Assembly: GCA_001556025.1 (NCBI GenBank)
Contig: LSIB01000007.1
Location: 79,177-143,176, forward strand
DNA length: 64,000 bases
Direction: 5' to 3'
Source: Rhizobiales bacterium CCH3-A5
Lineage (GTDB): Bacteria > Pseudomonadota > Alphaproteobacteria > Rhizobiales > Beijerinckiaceae
How positions within the stretch are numbered: position 1 is the stretch's first letter; each line of letters opens with the position of its first letter. Below are positions 7,942 to 16,495 of this stretch, in pieces. The notes under the pieces were generated by a model. It did no database searches and was not told the origin of the DNA. It saw only the letters and a program-made list of their open reading frames with translations. Made by a program: the position numbers and the translations under genes.

Positions 7942-9560
7942 TGCTGGTCCGGCTCGGCAACTATGAGGAGACGGCCGCGCACTTTGCCTGGCAGATCCCG
8001 GATCGCTTCAATATCGGTGTCGCCTGCTGCGACGCCCATGCCGACGGCACGGCTAAGCCGGCGCTGATCTACGAGGCCGATGGCGAGGTCGCCATGACCA
8101 GCTTCGACGCATTGAAGCAGCGCTCGAACCGGCTCGCCAACGCGCTCGCCGCCCATGGCGTCAGGCCCGGCGACCGCGTCGGCATCCTGCTGCCGCAACG
8201 GCCCGAGACGGCGATCGCCCATGTCGCCATCTACAAGATGGGCGCGATCGCGCTGCCGCTGTTCACCCAGTTCGGACCGGACGCGCTGGAGCACCGGCTG
8301 CAGCATTCGGGCGCGAGCGTGCTGATCACCGACGGCGAAAACCTCGCCAAGGTCGAGACGATCCGTGACGCCCTGCCGGAGCTGAATCGGCTCATCGTCA
8401 TCGGCGGCCACGGTCATGCCGATCTCGACGCCGAGATGGCGAGGGCCTCGGACGCTTTCACGCCGCGCGACACGCGCGCCGACGATCCCGCGCTGATCAT
8501 CTACACCTCGGGCACCACCGGAAAACCCAAGGGCGCGCTCCATGCCCACCGCGTCCTGCTCGGACACCTGCCCGGCGTGCAGATGCCGCAGGAATTCTTC
8601 CCGCAGCCCGGCGACCTGTTCTGGACGCCGGCCGACTGGGCCTGGGCCGGCGGCCTGCTCGATGTCCTGCTGCCGAGCCTCTATTTCGGCGTGCCCGTGC
8701 TGGCCTCGCGCGCGAAGAAGTTCGATCCCGAGGCCGCGTTCTCGCTGATGGCGCGGCACAAGGTCCGAAACGCCTTCCTCCCGCCGACCGCACTGAAGTT
8801 GATGCGGCAGGTCGAGAATCCGCGCCGGCTCGGCTACGCCATGCGCTCGATCGGCACCGGCGGCGAGACGCTGGGAGCCGACATGCTGGCCTGGGGCCGC
8901 GAGGCCTTCGGCTTCGACCTCAACGAGTTCTACGGCCAGACCGAGGCCAACCTGATCGTCTCGAATTGCGCCAGCCTGTTCCCGGTCGTGCCGGGCTCGA
9001 TGGGCCGCGCCGTGCCGGGGCACAGAGTCGGCGTGATTTCGCCCGAAGGCGAAGAACTGCCGGCCGGCGAGCAGGGTCTGATCGCGGTCGCGCGGCCGGA
9101 CCCGGTGATGATGCTGGAGTACTGGCGCCAGCCCGAGGCGACGGCGGCAAAGTTCATCGGCGACTGGTTCGTCACCGGCGACACCGGCGCGCGCGATGCA
9201 GACGGCTATTTCTGGTTTCAGGGCCGCGACGACGACATCATCTCCTCGGGCTCCTATCGCATCGGGCCGGGCGACATCGAGGACTGCATCATCCGCCACC
9301 CGGCCGTGCTGATGGTCGCGGTGGTGGGCAGCCCCGACCCGGTGCGGACGGAGGTGGTCAAGGCCTTCATCCTGCCCAAGCCCGGCATCGCGGCGTCGGA
9401 GACGCTGGCGGCCGAAATCCAGGGCTTCGTCAGGGAGCGGCTCGCCGCCTACCAGTATCCGCGCGAGATCGAATTTGTCACGGAACTGCCGATGACCGCG
9501 ACGGGCAAGATCATGCGAAAAACGCTGCGGGACGCGGAGGTGGCGAGGAAGCGGGGGTAA
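7941..9560 (+). CDS. AMP-forming acyl-CoA synthetase
   Basis: 539-residue member of the ANL superfamily that makes an acyl-adenylate and then an acyl-CoA. Motifs: the P-loop IIYTSGTTGKPKGALHAH near residue 185, YGQTEAN, the TGD motif in VTGDTGARDADGYFWFQGRDDD, the hinge region SGSYRIGPGDIED, and the C-terminal catalytic lysine in TATGKIMRK. It resembles acetyl/acyl-CoA synthetases of the medium-chain type. It is clearly paralogous to the product of the gene ending at 60642 (shared layout from the N-terminal R-x-N-I block to the last lysine). The 1-bp overlap with the MaoC gene indicates coupling. Confidence 0.92.
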   Translation: MLVRLGNYEETAAHFAWQIPDRFNIGVACCDAHADGTAKPALIYEADGEVAMTSFDALKQRSNRLANALAAHGVRPGDRVGILLPQRPETAIAHVAIYKMGAIALPLFTQFGPDALEHRLQHSGASVLITDGENLAKVETIRDALPELNRLIVIGGHGHADLDAEMARASDAFTPRDTRADDPALIIYTSGTTGKPKGALHAHRVLLGHLPGVQMPQEFFPQPGDLFWTPADWAWAGGLLDVLLPSLYFGVPVLASRAKKFDPEAAFSLMARHKVRNAFLPPTALKLMRQVENPRRLGYAMRSIGTGGETLGADMLAWGREAFGFDLNEFYGQTEANLIVSNCASLFPVVPGSMGRAVPGHRVGVISPEGEELPAGEQGLIAVARPDPVMMLEYWRQPEATAAKFIGDWFVTGDTGARDADGYFWFQGRDDDIISSGSYRIGPGDIEDCIIRHPAVLMVAVVGSPDPVRTEVVKAFILPKPGIAASETLAAEIQGFVRERLAAYQYPREIEFVTELPMTATGKIMRKTLRDAEVARKRG

Positions 9561-9578
9561 CCGACGCTCTTCTCCCAC

Positions 9579-9694
9579 AGCCCTCATCTTGAGGAGTGGG
9601 CGAAGCCCGCGTCTCGAAGGATCGTCCAGCCATTTCCAGACGCTAATGGAGCATCGTTCGAGACGCCGCTTCGCGGCTCCTCAGGATGAGGGCT
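9579..9694. repeat. Dispersed long-armed palindrome (CCCTCATCCTGAGGAG type)
   Basis: Two inverted arms, 9579-9622 and 9653-9694, pair over about 42 bp with few mismatches: the left begins AGCCCTCATCTTGAGGAG and the complement of the right begins AGCCCTCATCCTGAGGAG, and both continue to GTCTCGAA(G/C)GAT. The spacer is about 30 bp. I recognise this as a widespread intergenic palindrome of Rhizobiales genomes. It lies between the convergent acyl-CoA synthetase and PCC genes and may act as a bidirectional terminator. Confidence 0.8.
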
Positions 9695-9713
9695 GAGAAT
9701 TGGAGCGACCCGC

Positions 9714-10562
9714 TTACTCCGCCTCCAGCACGAGCTCGAACGTCATCAGCACGGGATTGTCGCCGCGCTTGAGCCGCCCTTCCGCCATTGCCCCCGTATA
9801 ATCGACCAGCGCCACGTCGATCGCCGAACCAGCGCCGTCCGGCGTGATCGCGCCCGATCTGATCGCGACCTCGGTGGCGAAATTCGTCACGCTGCGGCCG
9901 TCCTCGAACCGCGCCTCGATCGTCGATCCGACGCCGCCATGGATCGTCGACTGCGTCACGCCGCGCTCGGCGCAGAAGGCTTCCAGCGCGCCGAACAGAT
10001 CGATATTCGGCCGCACCCGGATGGCGAAGAAGCGCCCCTCCCGCGTCGCGCCGAGCAATTCGGCGGGCGCCGGGCCGAACAGCTTGAAGTTGGTCTCAGG
10101 GTCGACATAAGCGGAAAAACCCGCGCCATCGAGCCCGACGGCCGGCAGCGTGATGGCTTCCGCCACCATGGTCTCGTCGGGCAGGATATGCCCGCCGCTG
10201 CGCTTGCCGTCGGCCTCGCGCCAGAGCGCGTGGCAGTGGAAGAACGGCCCGCCGTCGCGCAGGCCGAAGGTCATGGCCCCCGTCTCCAGCCGCGCGACGC
10301 CTGCGGGTCGAAAAACCTCGCTGTAGAACGCCGCATGCTCCGTCGTCGTCGAAAGCGCCGGCATGACATAGGCGAAGGGATCGAGCGCCACGCCGTCGAC
10401 GCGCACGACGCCCGACGTGAACCCAGCAGCCGCGAAACCGCGCCGCATCCCTTCCAGCAGGGTCAAACCCGGCTCCAGGATGAGATCGAAGCGCCGGCCA
10501 TGGCATTCGGCCCATTCGACGCGTTCGCCCGTCTCCGGGCCGGGTTGTTGGACACGCCTCAC
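9714..10562 (-). CDS. Tandem PCC (DUF296) domain protein
   Basis: 282 residues from a GTG whose GTGA overlaps the ligase stop by 4 bp. Residues from about 15 to 135 match the PCC/DUF296 domain: FDLILEPGLTLLEGM, a GVVRVDGVA strand, and the metal-binding pattern HCHALWREADGKRSGGHI. The second half (about 160-282) appears to be a second PCC domain (RFFAIRVRPNIDLFGALEAF, then STIHGGVGST), but at the metal positions it reads DVALVDYTGAMAEGR, so the His ligands are gone. PCC proteins are linked to DNA binding in plants; bacterial functions are unknown. Coupling to an acyl-CoA ligase and an IclR gene suggests a metabolic role. The domain call is from the sequence pattern. Confidence 0.75.
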   Translation of the reverse strand: MRRVQQPGPETGERVEWAECHGRRFDLILEPGLTLLEGMRRGFAAAGFTSGVVRVDGVALDPFAYVMPALSTTTEHAAFYSEVFRPAGVARLETGAMTFGLRDGGPFFHCHALWREADGKRSGGHILPDETMVAEAITLPAVGLDGAGFSAYVDPETNFKLFGPAPAELLGATREGRFFAIRVRPNIDLFGALEAFCAERGVTQSTIHGGVGSTIEARFEDGRSVTNFATEVAIRSGAITPDGAGSAIDVALVDYTGAMAEGRLKRGDNPVLMTFELVLEAE

Positions 10563-12193
10563 GACGCCTTTCCCCGCAGCCAGTCGAGTTCGCCGCGCGC
10601 CTCGAGCTCGTCCCTGACGAGGCGCTTGGGCACCTTGCCATAGCCGGATTTCGGCAGAGCCTCCCAGAAGAAAAAGCGCTTGGGCATCTTGTAGCGCGCG
10701 ATCTTCGCGGACAGGAATTCCGCGATCTCGCCTTCGCTGGCTTTCGCGCCTGGGCGCGCCACGCAGACCGCAACGCCGATCTCGCCCCAGACCGGATCGG
10801 GCAGGCCGAGCACCGCGCATTCCGCAATCGCCGGATGGGTCAGGATCTTCTCCTCGATCTCGCGCGGATAGATGTTGGAGCCGCCGGAGATGTACATGTC
10901 CGAGGCCCGGCCGGTGATGTAGACGAAGCCCTGTTCGTCCATATGGCCGAGGTCGCCGGTGCGGAACCAGCCGTTCCTGAACGACTTCGCATTGGCCTCG
11001 GGGTTGTCGTAATAACCGGCGAAGACGGCCGGCCCGATGACGCAGATCTCGCCCTGCTGGCCTGTGGGAGCCTCGTTGCCTGCGTCGTCCTGAATCTGGA
11101 CTTCCATCGCGCTGCGCTCAAAGCCGCAGGTGCCGATGCGGGCGTCCGGCCCGTCCTCGGCCATGTGCAGGCGCGGCGGCAGCACCGTGATGTTGCCGGT
11201 CACCTCGCCCAGTCCGAAATACTGCACGATGACCTTGCCGAGCTTGGCCAGCGCCGCTTTCTGGTCCTCGCGATACATCGGCGCGCCGGCATAGATGATG
11301 TATTTCAGGCTGGAATGGTCGTGGGCATCGACCGCCGGATGCTCGACCAGCATCTTCAGGATCGTCGGCACCGTGAAGATATTGGTGACGCGGTGCTTCT
11401 CGATCAGCCGATACGCCTCGTCGATGTCGAAACGCTCGGTCGGAAGCAGGATGGAGGGCGCACCACGCGCCGAGATCACGAGCTGATGCACGCCCGCGCC
11501 ATGCGAGAGCGGCGCGACCACGAGCGAGGCGTCGGCCTCGGTCGCGCCGGGGACGAGGTCGGCGAGGTGGTTGGTCACCACGAAGCCCATTTGGCCGTGG
11601 GTCAGAACGGCGGCCTTCGACCGGCCGGTCGTGCCCGAGGTGAAGAAGAACCAGCACGGATCGTCATGCTCCACAGGCGCATTCGCGACGCGTTCGCCGT
11701 CATGCCGCGCGATCACCTGCTCGACATCGTCATCGCCGAACAAGCCCGGCCCGATCCGCCACAGGAAGGCGAGGTCGGGCATCGCGGCCGCCACCGCCGC
11801 CGCATGCTCGGGAAAATCGCCATGGCAGAGAAAGGCCTTCGCGCCGGACGAGGTGGCGAGGTAGCCGACCTCTTCCGGCAGCAGGCGGAAATTCGTCGGC
11901 ACCCAGACCGCGCCCAGCCGGAACGCAGCGAACATCGAGACGAACATCGCCTCGCAGTTCTTGGAATGCACAAGCAGCCGATCGCCCTTGCCGATCCCGC
12001 GCGCTTTCAGGCCGAAGGCCAGCGCCGAGACCTGCGCGTCGAGCTGCGCCCAGCTCCATTGGCGCTCGCCCCAGATGAAGCCCGGCCTGTCAGCATGGCG
12101 GCGCGCATTCTGCGTCATGATGTGCGCGAGGTTCATCACGCGGCGCGTCATCGGCGCGACGCCGCCTCGCGGTGCTTCAACAGCTTCTGTCAC
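10559..12193 (-). CDS. AMP-dependent acyl-CoA ligase (long/medium-chain type)
   Basis: 544 residues if begun at the GTG at 12193, which has GGAG eight bases upstream and lies 1 bp after the IclR stop; ATG at 12151 (MTRRVMNLAH) is an alternative. ANL motifs: FFFTSGTTGRSKAAVLTH (the usual PKG is RSKA here), LGEVTGN, RTGDLGHMDEQGFVYITGR, SGGSNIYPREIEE and the C-terminal lysine in SGYGKVPKRLV. The layout is that of fatty-acid or aromatic-acid CoA ligases. The gene sits between the IclR regulator and the PCC protein in one leftward operon, divergent from the TRAP transporter, so it may activate the acid imported by that transporter. Confidence 0.88.
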   Translation of the reverse strand: MTEAVEAPRGGVAPMTRRVMNLAHIMTQNARRHADRPGFIWGERQWSWAQLDAQVSALAFGLKARGIGKGDRLLVHSKNCEAMFVSMFAAFRLGAVWVPTNFRLLPEEVGYLATSSGAKAFLCHGDFPEHAAAVAAAMPDLAFLWRIGPGLFGDDDVEQVIARHDGERVANAPVEHDDPCWFFFTSGTTGRSKAAVLTHGQMGFVVTNHLADLVPGATEADASLVVAPLSHGAGVHQLVISARGAPSILLPTERFDIDEAYRLIEKHRVTNIFTVPTILKMLVEHPAVDAHDHSSLKYIIYAGAPMYREDQKAALAKLGKVIVQYFGLGEVTGNITVLPPRLHMAEDGPDARIGTCGFERSAMEVQIQDDAGNEAPTGQQGEICVIGPAVFAGYYDNPEANAKSFRNGWFRTGDLGHMDEQGFVYITGRASDMYISGGSNIYPREIEEKILTHPAIAECAVLGLPDPVWGEIGVAVCVARPGAKASEGEIAEFLSAKIARYKMPKRFFFWEALPKSGYGKVPKRLVRDELEARGELDWLRGKAS

Positions 12194-12194
12194 G

Positions 12195-13085
12195 TCAGGC
12201 GCTCCGGGCGAGGGCCGCGACCGGCTGCGCCATCGGCGACGGCGCGGATCTTGCGGCTTTTGAATGAAACATCTCGGCGAGCAGGCGCTCCATGCGCCGC
12301 GCCTCGGCGGAGAGATGGCCGGCCAGTTCGCCCTGCCGCGTCGCCTGCATGCGGCTGTCGATGGCGGCGATGCTGAGCGCGCCGGCGACACGCCCGTCGG
12401 GATAGCGGAAGGCGACGCCGACGCCCCAGGAACTGGCGACGAGCCGGCCGGGATTTAGCGCGAAACCCTGACGCCGGGCCGAAGCGAGATCGGCGCGCAC
12501 CACCTCGGGCGGGAAGCCCGGATAACGCGTCAAGAGACAGCGCTCGCTTGCCCGCAGGATCGCCTCGACCTCGCCATCGGGCATCGCCGCCAGCATGGCG
12601 AGCGAACCCGCACCGACACCAAGCGGATGCTGGTCGCCAGCCTGCAGCGCATGCGTCCGCACCGGATAGGTGCCTTCCTCACGATGCAGGCAGACCGCGT
12701 AGCGCTCGCGCCGCACGGTGAGAAAGCTGGTGTCGAGCGTCACATCGGAGAGACGGCGCAGGCTCTCCATGGCGAGTTCGAGCAGGCCGTGCCGCCGCCC
12801 CGCCAGCACACCGAGCACGAAGGCCTCTTCGCCGAGGCAGTAATGCCGCGTCTCGGGCTCCTGCTCGACGAGACCCGCCCGCATCAGCGCCAGCAGCAGC
12901 CGCCGCGCCGTCGGCTTGTTGAGGCCGCTTTCCAGAACGATCTCGCCGAGCGGCAGCCCGCCCGCCGGCTCGCGCCCGATCAGCGCCAGCAGCCGCAGGG
13001 CGCGATCGACGCTCTGCGAGCCGGACAGATCCGCCCGCGGCCCTGATGCCTGTTCCACTCCGGCGATCCTCACCAGTCGATCCAT
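12195..13085 (-). CDS. IclR family transcriptional regulator
   Basis: 296-residue regulator with an N-terminal winged helix (SQSVDRALRLLALIGRE, then LPLGEIVLESGLNKPTARRLLLALMRAGLV) and a C-terminal IclR effector domain (VRRERYAVCLHREEGTYPVRTHALQAGDQHPLGVGAGSLAMLA; SSWGVGVAFRYPDGRVAGALSIAAI). It is the first gene of the leftward operon with the acyl-CoA ligase and PCC gene and faces the rightward TRAP/SDR operon across a 261-bp divergent promoter region. It probably controls both directions in response to the imported acid or its CoA ester. Confidence 0.92.
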   Translation of the reverse strand: MDRLVRIAGVEQASGPRADLSGSQSVDRALRLLALIGREPAGGLPLGEIVLESGLNKPTARRLLLALMRAGLVEQEPETRHYCLGEEAFVLGVLAGRRHGLLELAMESLRRLSDVTLDTSFLTVRRERYAVCLHREEGTYPVRTHALQAGDQHPLGVGAGSLAMLAAMPDGEVEAILRASERCLLTRYPGFPPEVVRADLASARRQGFALNPGRLVASSWGVGVAFRYPDGRVAGALSIAAIDSRMQATRQGELAGHLSAEARRMERLLAEMFHSKAARSAPSPMAQPVAALARSA

Positions 13086-13174
13086 GATATGGACCTTGTT
13101 CTTTGTGAGAAGAGACTAGATGCGGTCTTTGCCGATTGCAATGCTAGTTTTCTTGTGTAATCTCCGCCCCGTCC

Positions 13175-13192
13175 CATGGAGTTCTCTCCATG
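13175..13192. promoter_or_regulatory. Candidate IclR operator palindrome
   Basis: CATGGAG and CTCCATG form a perfect 7-bp inverted repeat around TTCT in the divergent region between the IclR gene and the TRAP operon. IclR-family operators are short palindromes in such positions. No binding evidence is available from sequence alone; the element could also be a hairpin in the leader of the TRAP transcript. Confidence 0.4.
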
Positions 13193-13256
13193 ATGTGGAC
13201 CGCGCCGAAAGCTGATCGAACAAGCACAAGATCGGCGCGATTGGGAGGAGCAGACC

Positions 13257-13337
13257 ATGTCGTTGCAGGGCGCCCGCAGGCCGGGCCGCGGCCTTGGGCC
13301 GTCCGACGCGCCGATCGCAGCCCGAGCTTCGGCCTGA
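13257..13337 (+). CDS. Possible 26-codon leader peptide upstream of TRAP genes
   Basis: A strong ribosome-binding sequence (GGGAGGAG at 13243-13250) is placed ideally for the ATG at 13257, which opens a frame of 26 residues (MSLQGARRPGRGLGPSDAPI, then AARASA) ending 9 bp before the TRAP start at 13347. The TRAP start itself has no comparable ribosome-binding site. Either a leader peptide is translated and feeds ribosomes into the TRAP gene, or the ribosome-binding site is a leftover from sequence change. There is no conserved-domain support. Confidence 0.25.
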   Translation: MSLQGARRPGRGLGPSDAPIAARASA

Positions 13338-13346
13338 GTCGTCGCC

Positions 13347-15215
13347 ATGGTCGATGTCGCCAACAGCCTGACCCTGCCCGACGATCCCGCGCTCGCGGTC
13401 GGCCTGCGCCCCGGCTCACGCTTCATGCGGCCGATCGAGTTCATCGCCTCGGCGCTGCTCGTGCTGATCATCTGCGTGCTGCTGCTCGGCGTGACCTCGC
13501 GCTATGTCTTCTCCCTGCCGGTGATCTGGATCGACGAGGTCGCCTCGATCTCGTTCCTCTGGCTCGCGATGCTGGGCTCGGCCATCGCCATCGACCGCAA
13601 CGAGCATCTGCGGCTGAGCCTGTTCACCGGCATGATGCCGGAGCGGCTGCGCGGCTTCGTCGAGACCTTCGCCATGCTCGTGGTCGCCGCGTTTCTCGCG
13701 GCGATGATCTACCCGGCCTACGACTATGCCTATGAGGAGAGCTTCGTCACCTCGGCGGCGCTCAACATCCCCCTGAGCTGGCGCGTCTCGGCGATCTGCG
13801 TCGGCATCGTCCTGATGTTCGCGCTCGCCCTGCGCCACGCGATCCGCGCCTCGCGTCTGTCGGACCTCCTGCTCGCGGCGGCGCTGGTCGCCGGGCTTGC
13901 CCTCGCCTTCTGGCTGATGATGCCGGTGTTCAAGGGACTGGGCTATGGCAACATTCTGGTCTTCCTCGTCATCGTCGTCGCCATCTGCCTGATCGCCGGC
14001 GTGCCGATCGCGTTCTGCTTCGGCATGGGGACGCTCTGCTTCATCCTGTTCTCGACCAGCGTGCCGACATTGGTGATGGTCGGGCGCATGGACGAGGGCA
14101 TGTCGTCGCTCATCCTGCTTTCGGTGCCGATCTTCGTGCTGCTCGGCTGCGTGCTCGACGCCACCGGAATGGGCAAGGCGATCGTCGATTTCCTCGCCTC
14201 GCTGCTGGGCCATGTCCGCGCCGGCATGTCCTATGTGCTGCTGGGTTCGCTCTTTCTCGTGTCGGGCATCTCGGGTTCCAAGGTGTCGGACATGGCCACC
14301 GTCGCTCCCGCGCTGTTCCCGGAAATGAAGCGGCGTGGCTACAAGCCGAGGGAACTGATCGCGCTGCTGGCGACGGGCGCCGCGATGGCCGAGACGGTGC
14401 CGCCCTCGATCGTCCTGATCGTGCTCGGCTCGGTCGCCGGCGTCTCGATCGCGGGGCTGTTCACGTCCGGCTTCCTCGTCGCCATGGTGCTGCTCATGGT
14501 GCTGGCGGTGCTGGCGCGCTGGAAGGCGAACGTCGAAAGCTTGCGCGATGTGCGTCGCGCGCCCTTTTCCCTGATCTGGAAGACCGCGCTGGTCGCCGCG
14601 CCGGCGCTGGTCCTGCCCTTCGTCATCCGCAGCGCGGTCGGCGGCGGCGTCGCCACTGCCACCGAAGTCTCCACGATCGCCGTGCTCTACGCCATGATCG
14701 TCGGGATCGTGCTCTATGGCGGCATCAGCCGGGCCAAGTTCTACGCCATGCTGGTCGAGACGGCCGCGCTCTCGGGCGCGATCCTGATGATTCTGGGCAC
14801 CGCGAGCGCCATGGCCTGGGCTCTGACCCAGACCGGCTTCGCCAACCAGCTCGCACAGTGGATGTCGAGCCTGCCCGGCGGCTGGCTCAGCTTCATGGGC
14901 ATCACCATCGTCACCTTCATCATCCTGGGCTGCGTGCTGGAGGGCCTGCCCGCGATCGTGCTGATGGCCCCGCTGATGTTCCCGATCGCCAAGAAGCTCG
15001 CCATCAACGACGTTCACTACGCCATGGTCGTCGTCACCTCGATGAATATCGGCCTGATGATGCCGCCGATCGGCATCGGCTTCTACATCGCCTGCAAGAT
15101 CGGCAACGTCTCGCCCGACGAGGCCATGGGCGCGATCTGGCCTTACCTCGTCGCGCTCTTCGTCGGCCTGCTGGTGATCGCGGCCGTGCCGGGGATTTCG
15201 ACCATCATGCTGTGA
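13347..15215 (+). CDS. TRAP transporter fused permease (DctQ-DctM)
   Basis: 622-residue fusion of the small (DctQ) and large (DctM) membrane subunits of a tripartite ATP-independent periplasmic transporter. Residues 30-170 contain the four DctQ helices with WIDEVASISFLWLAMLGSAIA. From about residue 180 the DctM part follows, with many helices and the conserved SGSKVSDMATVAPALFPEM, GAAMAETVPPSIVLIVLG and MNIGLMMPPIGIGFYIACKIGN segments. It is upstream of its binding protein and faces the IclR gene. TRAP systems import carboxylates and related acids with sodium; the specific substrate is not evident. Confidence 0.93.
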   Translation: MVDVANSLTLPDDPALAVGLRPGSRFMRPIEFIASALLVLIICVLLLGVTSRYVFSLPVIWIDEVASISFLWLAMLGSAIAIDRNEHLRLSLFTGMMPERLRGFVETFAMLVVAAFLAAMIYPAYDYAYEESFVTSAALNIPLSWRVSAICVGIVLMFALALRHAIRASRLSDLLLAAALVAGLALAFWLMMPVFKGLGYGNILVFLVIVVAICLIAGVPIAFCFGMGTLCFILFSTSVPTLVMVGRMDEGMSSLILLSVPIFVLLGCVLDATGMGKAIVDFLASLLGHVRAGMSYVLLGSLFLVSGISGSKVSDMATVAPALFPEMKRRGYKPRELIALLATGAAMAETVPPSIVLIVLGSVAGVSIAGLFTSGFLVAMVLLMVLAVLARWKANVESLRDVRRAPFSLIWKTALVAAPALVLPFVIRSAVGGGVATATEVSTIAVLYAMIVGIVLYGGISRAKFYAMLVETAALSGAILMILGTASAMAWALTQTGFANQLAQWMSSLPGGWLSFMGITIVTFIILGCVLEGLPAIVLMAPLMFPIAKKLAINDVHYAMVVVTSMNIGLMMPPIGIGFYIACKIGNVSPDEAMGAIWPYLVALFVGLLVIAAVPGISTIML

Positions 15216-15315
15216 AGCAGGAACAGGGCAGCCATCGCGATTCCGCGTTTGCAGCGCAACGCAGCGAGCCGCCAGAATGACGCCAACCACACAAAACCAA
15301 AGGGAGAAGACGCAG

Positions 15316-16335
15316 ATGACGATCTCACGCCGCACATTGCTTCAGGGCGCCGCCGCCGGATCGGCGATCGGAACATTCAACATCGGTCGCGCCAATGCGC
15401 AGGCTGCCGAGTTCACCTATAAATACGCCCATAACCTGCAGGTCTCGCATCCGCTGCACATCCGCGCCACGGAAGCGGTCGCCAAGATCAAGCAGGAATC
15501 GGGCGGCCGGATCGACATCCAGATCTTCCCGTCGAGCCAGCTCGGCACCGATACCGACATGCTGAGCCAGGTCCGCTCCGGCGGCATCGAGTTCTTCACG
15601 CTCTCGCCGCTGATCCTCTCGACGCTGGTGCCCAACGCCTCGCTCAACGGCATCGGCTTCGCCTTCCCGAACTATGACGCGGTCTGGGCGGCGATGGACG
15701 GCGAACTCGGCGCCTATGTGCGCGGCCAGATCGGCCGGGCCAACCTCGTCGTCATGGACAAGATCTGGGACAATGGCTACCGCCAGATGACCTCGTCCAA
15801 GGGCCCCATCGCCACGCCCGACGACCTCAAGGGGCTGAAGATCCGCGTGCCGGTCTCGCCGCTCTGGACCTCGATGTTCCAGGCCTTCCAGTCCGCGCCC
15901 GCCTCGATCAACTTCGCCGAGGTCTACACCGCGCTGCAGACCAAGGTCGTCGATGCGCAGGAGAACCCGCTGGCCATCATCGCGACAGCCAAGCTGTTCG
16001 AGGTGCAGAAGTTCTGCTCGGTGACGAACCATATGTGGGACGGCTTCTGGTTCCTCGGCAACCGCCGCGCCTGGGAACGCCTGCCGGAGAACCTGCGCGC
16101 CATCGTCGCCAAGAACCTCAACGACGCGGCCGTGCTGCAGCGCGCCGACGTGGCCAAGCTCAATGCCGGGCTGCGGGCCGAGCTCGAATCGAAGGGCATG
16201 GTCTTCAACGAGGCGCCGGCCGCCCCCTTCCGCGAGGCGCTGCGCAAGGCCGGCTTCTACGCCGAATGGAAGAAGAAATACGGCGACGAGGCCTGGGCGA
16301 TTCTGGAGAAGGCCGTCGGCAGCACGTTGAGCTGA
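15316..16335 (+). CDS. TRAP transporter substrate-binding protein (DctP type)
   Basis: 339-residue periplasmic binding protein. The start at 15316 follows AAGGGAGAAG and gives a signal peptide with a twin-arginine-like motif (MTISRRTLLQGAAAG) ending near ANAQA. Mature sequence contains the DctP hallmarks YAHNLQVSHPLHIRATEAV, IFPSSQLGTDTDMLSQVRSGGIEF, and the LKGLKIRVPVSPLW block whose Arg contacts the substrate carboxylate, followed by EVYTALQTKVVDAQENPLA. It pairs with the fused permease 100 bp upstream. Confidence 0.93.
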   Translation: MTISRRTLLQGAAAGSAIGTFNIGRANAQAAEFTYKYAHNLQVSHPLHIRATEAVAKIKQESGGRIDIQIFPSSQLGTDTDMLSQVRSGGIEFFTLSPLILSTLVPNASLNGIGFAFPNYDAVWAAMDGELGAYVRGQIGRANLVVMDKIWDNGYRQMTSSKGPIATPDDLKGLKIRVPVSPLWTSMFQAFQSAPASINFAEVYTALQTKVVDAQENPLAIIATAKLFEVQKFCSVTNHMWDGFWFLGNRRAWERLPENLRAIVAKNLNDAAVLQRADVAKLNAGLRAELESKGMVFNEAPAAPFREALRKAGFYAEWKKKYGDEAWAILEKAVGSTLS

Positions 16336-16352
16336 CCTCGGTAACCTCCTAC

Positions 16353-16468
16353 GCCGCCATCCCGGACGCAGCGAAGCGGAGCTCCGGGATCCATCATCGA
16401 GCACTGTCGCTCCTCTATGATGGATCCCGGAGCGGCGCGGCTAAGCCGCTTGTCCGGGATGACGGCGC
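16353..16468. repeat. Dispersed long palindrome (CATCCCGGAC family), copy 1
   Basis: Outer arms read GCCATCCCGGAC and GTCCGGGATGACGGC; inner arms read CGGGATCCATCAT and ATGATGGATCCCG. It lies between the TRAP binding protein and the SDR gene. A second member of the same family is at 26383-26501. I recognise this as a common intergenic repeat of Rhizobiales chromosomes. Confidence 0.8.
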
Positions 16469-16495
16469 GTTACTGACCCAAGCCCGAGACACGCC

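Noticed and set aside
7497..9587. 696-codon minus-strand open frame
   Set aside because: Antisense to the MaoC and acyl-CoA synthetase genes, which have full motif support.
13416..15335. 639-codon minus-strand open frame
   Set aside because: Charged, low-complexity antisense of the TRAP permease; typical of high-GC DNA opposite membrane genes.
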